NCBI GenBank assembly: GCA_051881315.1
Contig: JBJEPQ010000053.1
Coordinates: forward strand, 1 to 28,893
Length of the DNA: 28,893 nucleotides
Reading direction: 5' to 3'
From: CAG-488 sp051881315
GTDB lineage: Bacteria > Bacillota > Clostridia > Oscillospirales > Acutalibacteraceae
In this document: piece after piece, positions 28,799 through 28,893 of the stretch
Numbering within the stretch: the stretch's first letter is position 1
How the letters are laid out: every line of letters begins with the position of its first letter
Made by a program: the position numbers and the translations under genes
The notes under the pieces: model-generated
What the model was told of the DNA's origin: nothing
Databases searched by the model: none
Seen by the model: the letters and a program-made list of their open reading frames with translations, nothing else

Positions 28799-28893
28799 TT
28801 ATATACTGTCTAAAAACGCATTTAGCTTGTCAATATTTTTGCTCTTGAATTGTGAATCAAGGTGAGTATAAATATCAAGCGTTGTCTGTATCT
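28799..28893 (-). CDS. Tyrosine recombinase/integrase, C-terminal end only
   Basis: The last 30 codons of a phage-type integrase whose main part lies beyond the right edge. The ending IQTTLDIYTHLDSQFKSKNI and then DKLNAFLDSI is the usual C-terminus of this family, with the catalytic Tyr in DIYTHL. The stop lies 75 bases from the tRNA-Ala fragment, the normal arrangement for an integrase next to its att site. It implies that the DNA to the right is an integrated element. Confidence 0.85.
   Translation of the reverse strand, partial: IQTTLDIYTHLDSQFKSKNIDKLNAFLDSI

Overview
The window looks like chromosomal DNA of an anaerobic, low-to-moderate GC Firmicute, most likely a gut-type clostridium of the Oscillospiraceae/Ruminococcaceae. 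The evidence is a ribosomal protein L27 with a cleavable N-terminal extension next to its protease Prp, a Firmicutes-style L21 leader, a rubrerythrin/desulfoferrodoxin oxygen-defence pair, a GGGtGRT-family gene pair, a secreted dockerin protein and near-consensus sigma-A promoters with strong AGGAGG ribosome sites. No species can be named from sequence alone.

Layout. 1-2600 (minus): uppP with a tyrosine phosphatase cut by the left edge, then gapdh. 2800-6940 (plus): a hexapeptide acetyltransferase overlapping an RluA-type pseudouridine synthase, a DUF421/DUF4363 membrane pair, and an NfeD/SPFH pair. 6875-7462 is a gene-free block of multi-hairpin interspersed repeats. 7463-11451 (minus): a polar amino acid ABC transporter operon (binding lipoprotein, permease, ATPase) that runs directly into a secreted LCAT-like lipase gene. 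11467-12422 (minus): a HAD phosphatase and a small membrane protein, divergent from the rplU-prp-rpmA operon (12461-13559). 13565-15966 (minus): an M20 amidohydrolase, and the rubrerythrin-desulfoferrodoxin operon under a perfect TTGACA-17-TATAAT promoter. 16014-18671 (plus): an XRE regulator with four membrane helices and two zinc-ribbon membrane proteins. 18728-19387 (minus): a hemolysin III/PAQR protein. 19576-21361 (plus): an IscU/NifU-like scaffold followed by a GGGtGRT protein.

The right part is more accessory. 21446-23174 is an AT-rich island with one secreted YD-repeat plus dockerin gene, bracketed by two near-identical copies of a terminator exactly 1810 bp apart. It is followed by a J-domain-like gene, a HIRAN-domain gene and an N-terminally truncated sortase (23324-25058), then plsC on the minus strand. 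A two-component system (26053-28276) follows; its response regulator has no normal start codon, and the ribosome site and protein alignment both point to ACG at 26112. The window ends in an integration site: two tandem copies of the 3' end of a tRNA-Ala(GGC), each with its own terminator hairpin, followed by the C-terminal end of a tyrosine integrase running in from the right edge.

Most of the window is ordinary housekeeping sequence. The candidates for something new are the scaffold/GGGtGRT operon with its upstream palindromic repeats, the terminator-bracketed dockerin island, the J-like/HIRAN cassette, the ACG-start response regulator, the lipase in an amino acid transporter operon, and the layered tRNA-Ala attachment sites.
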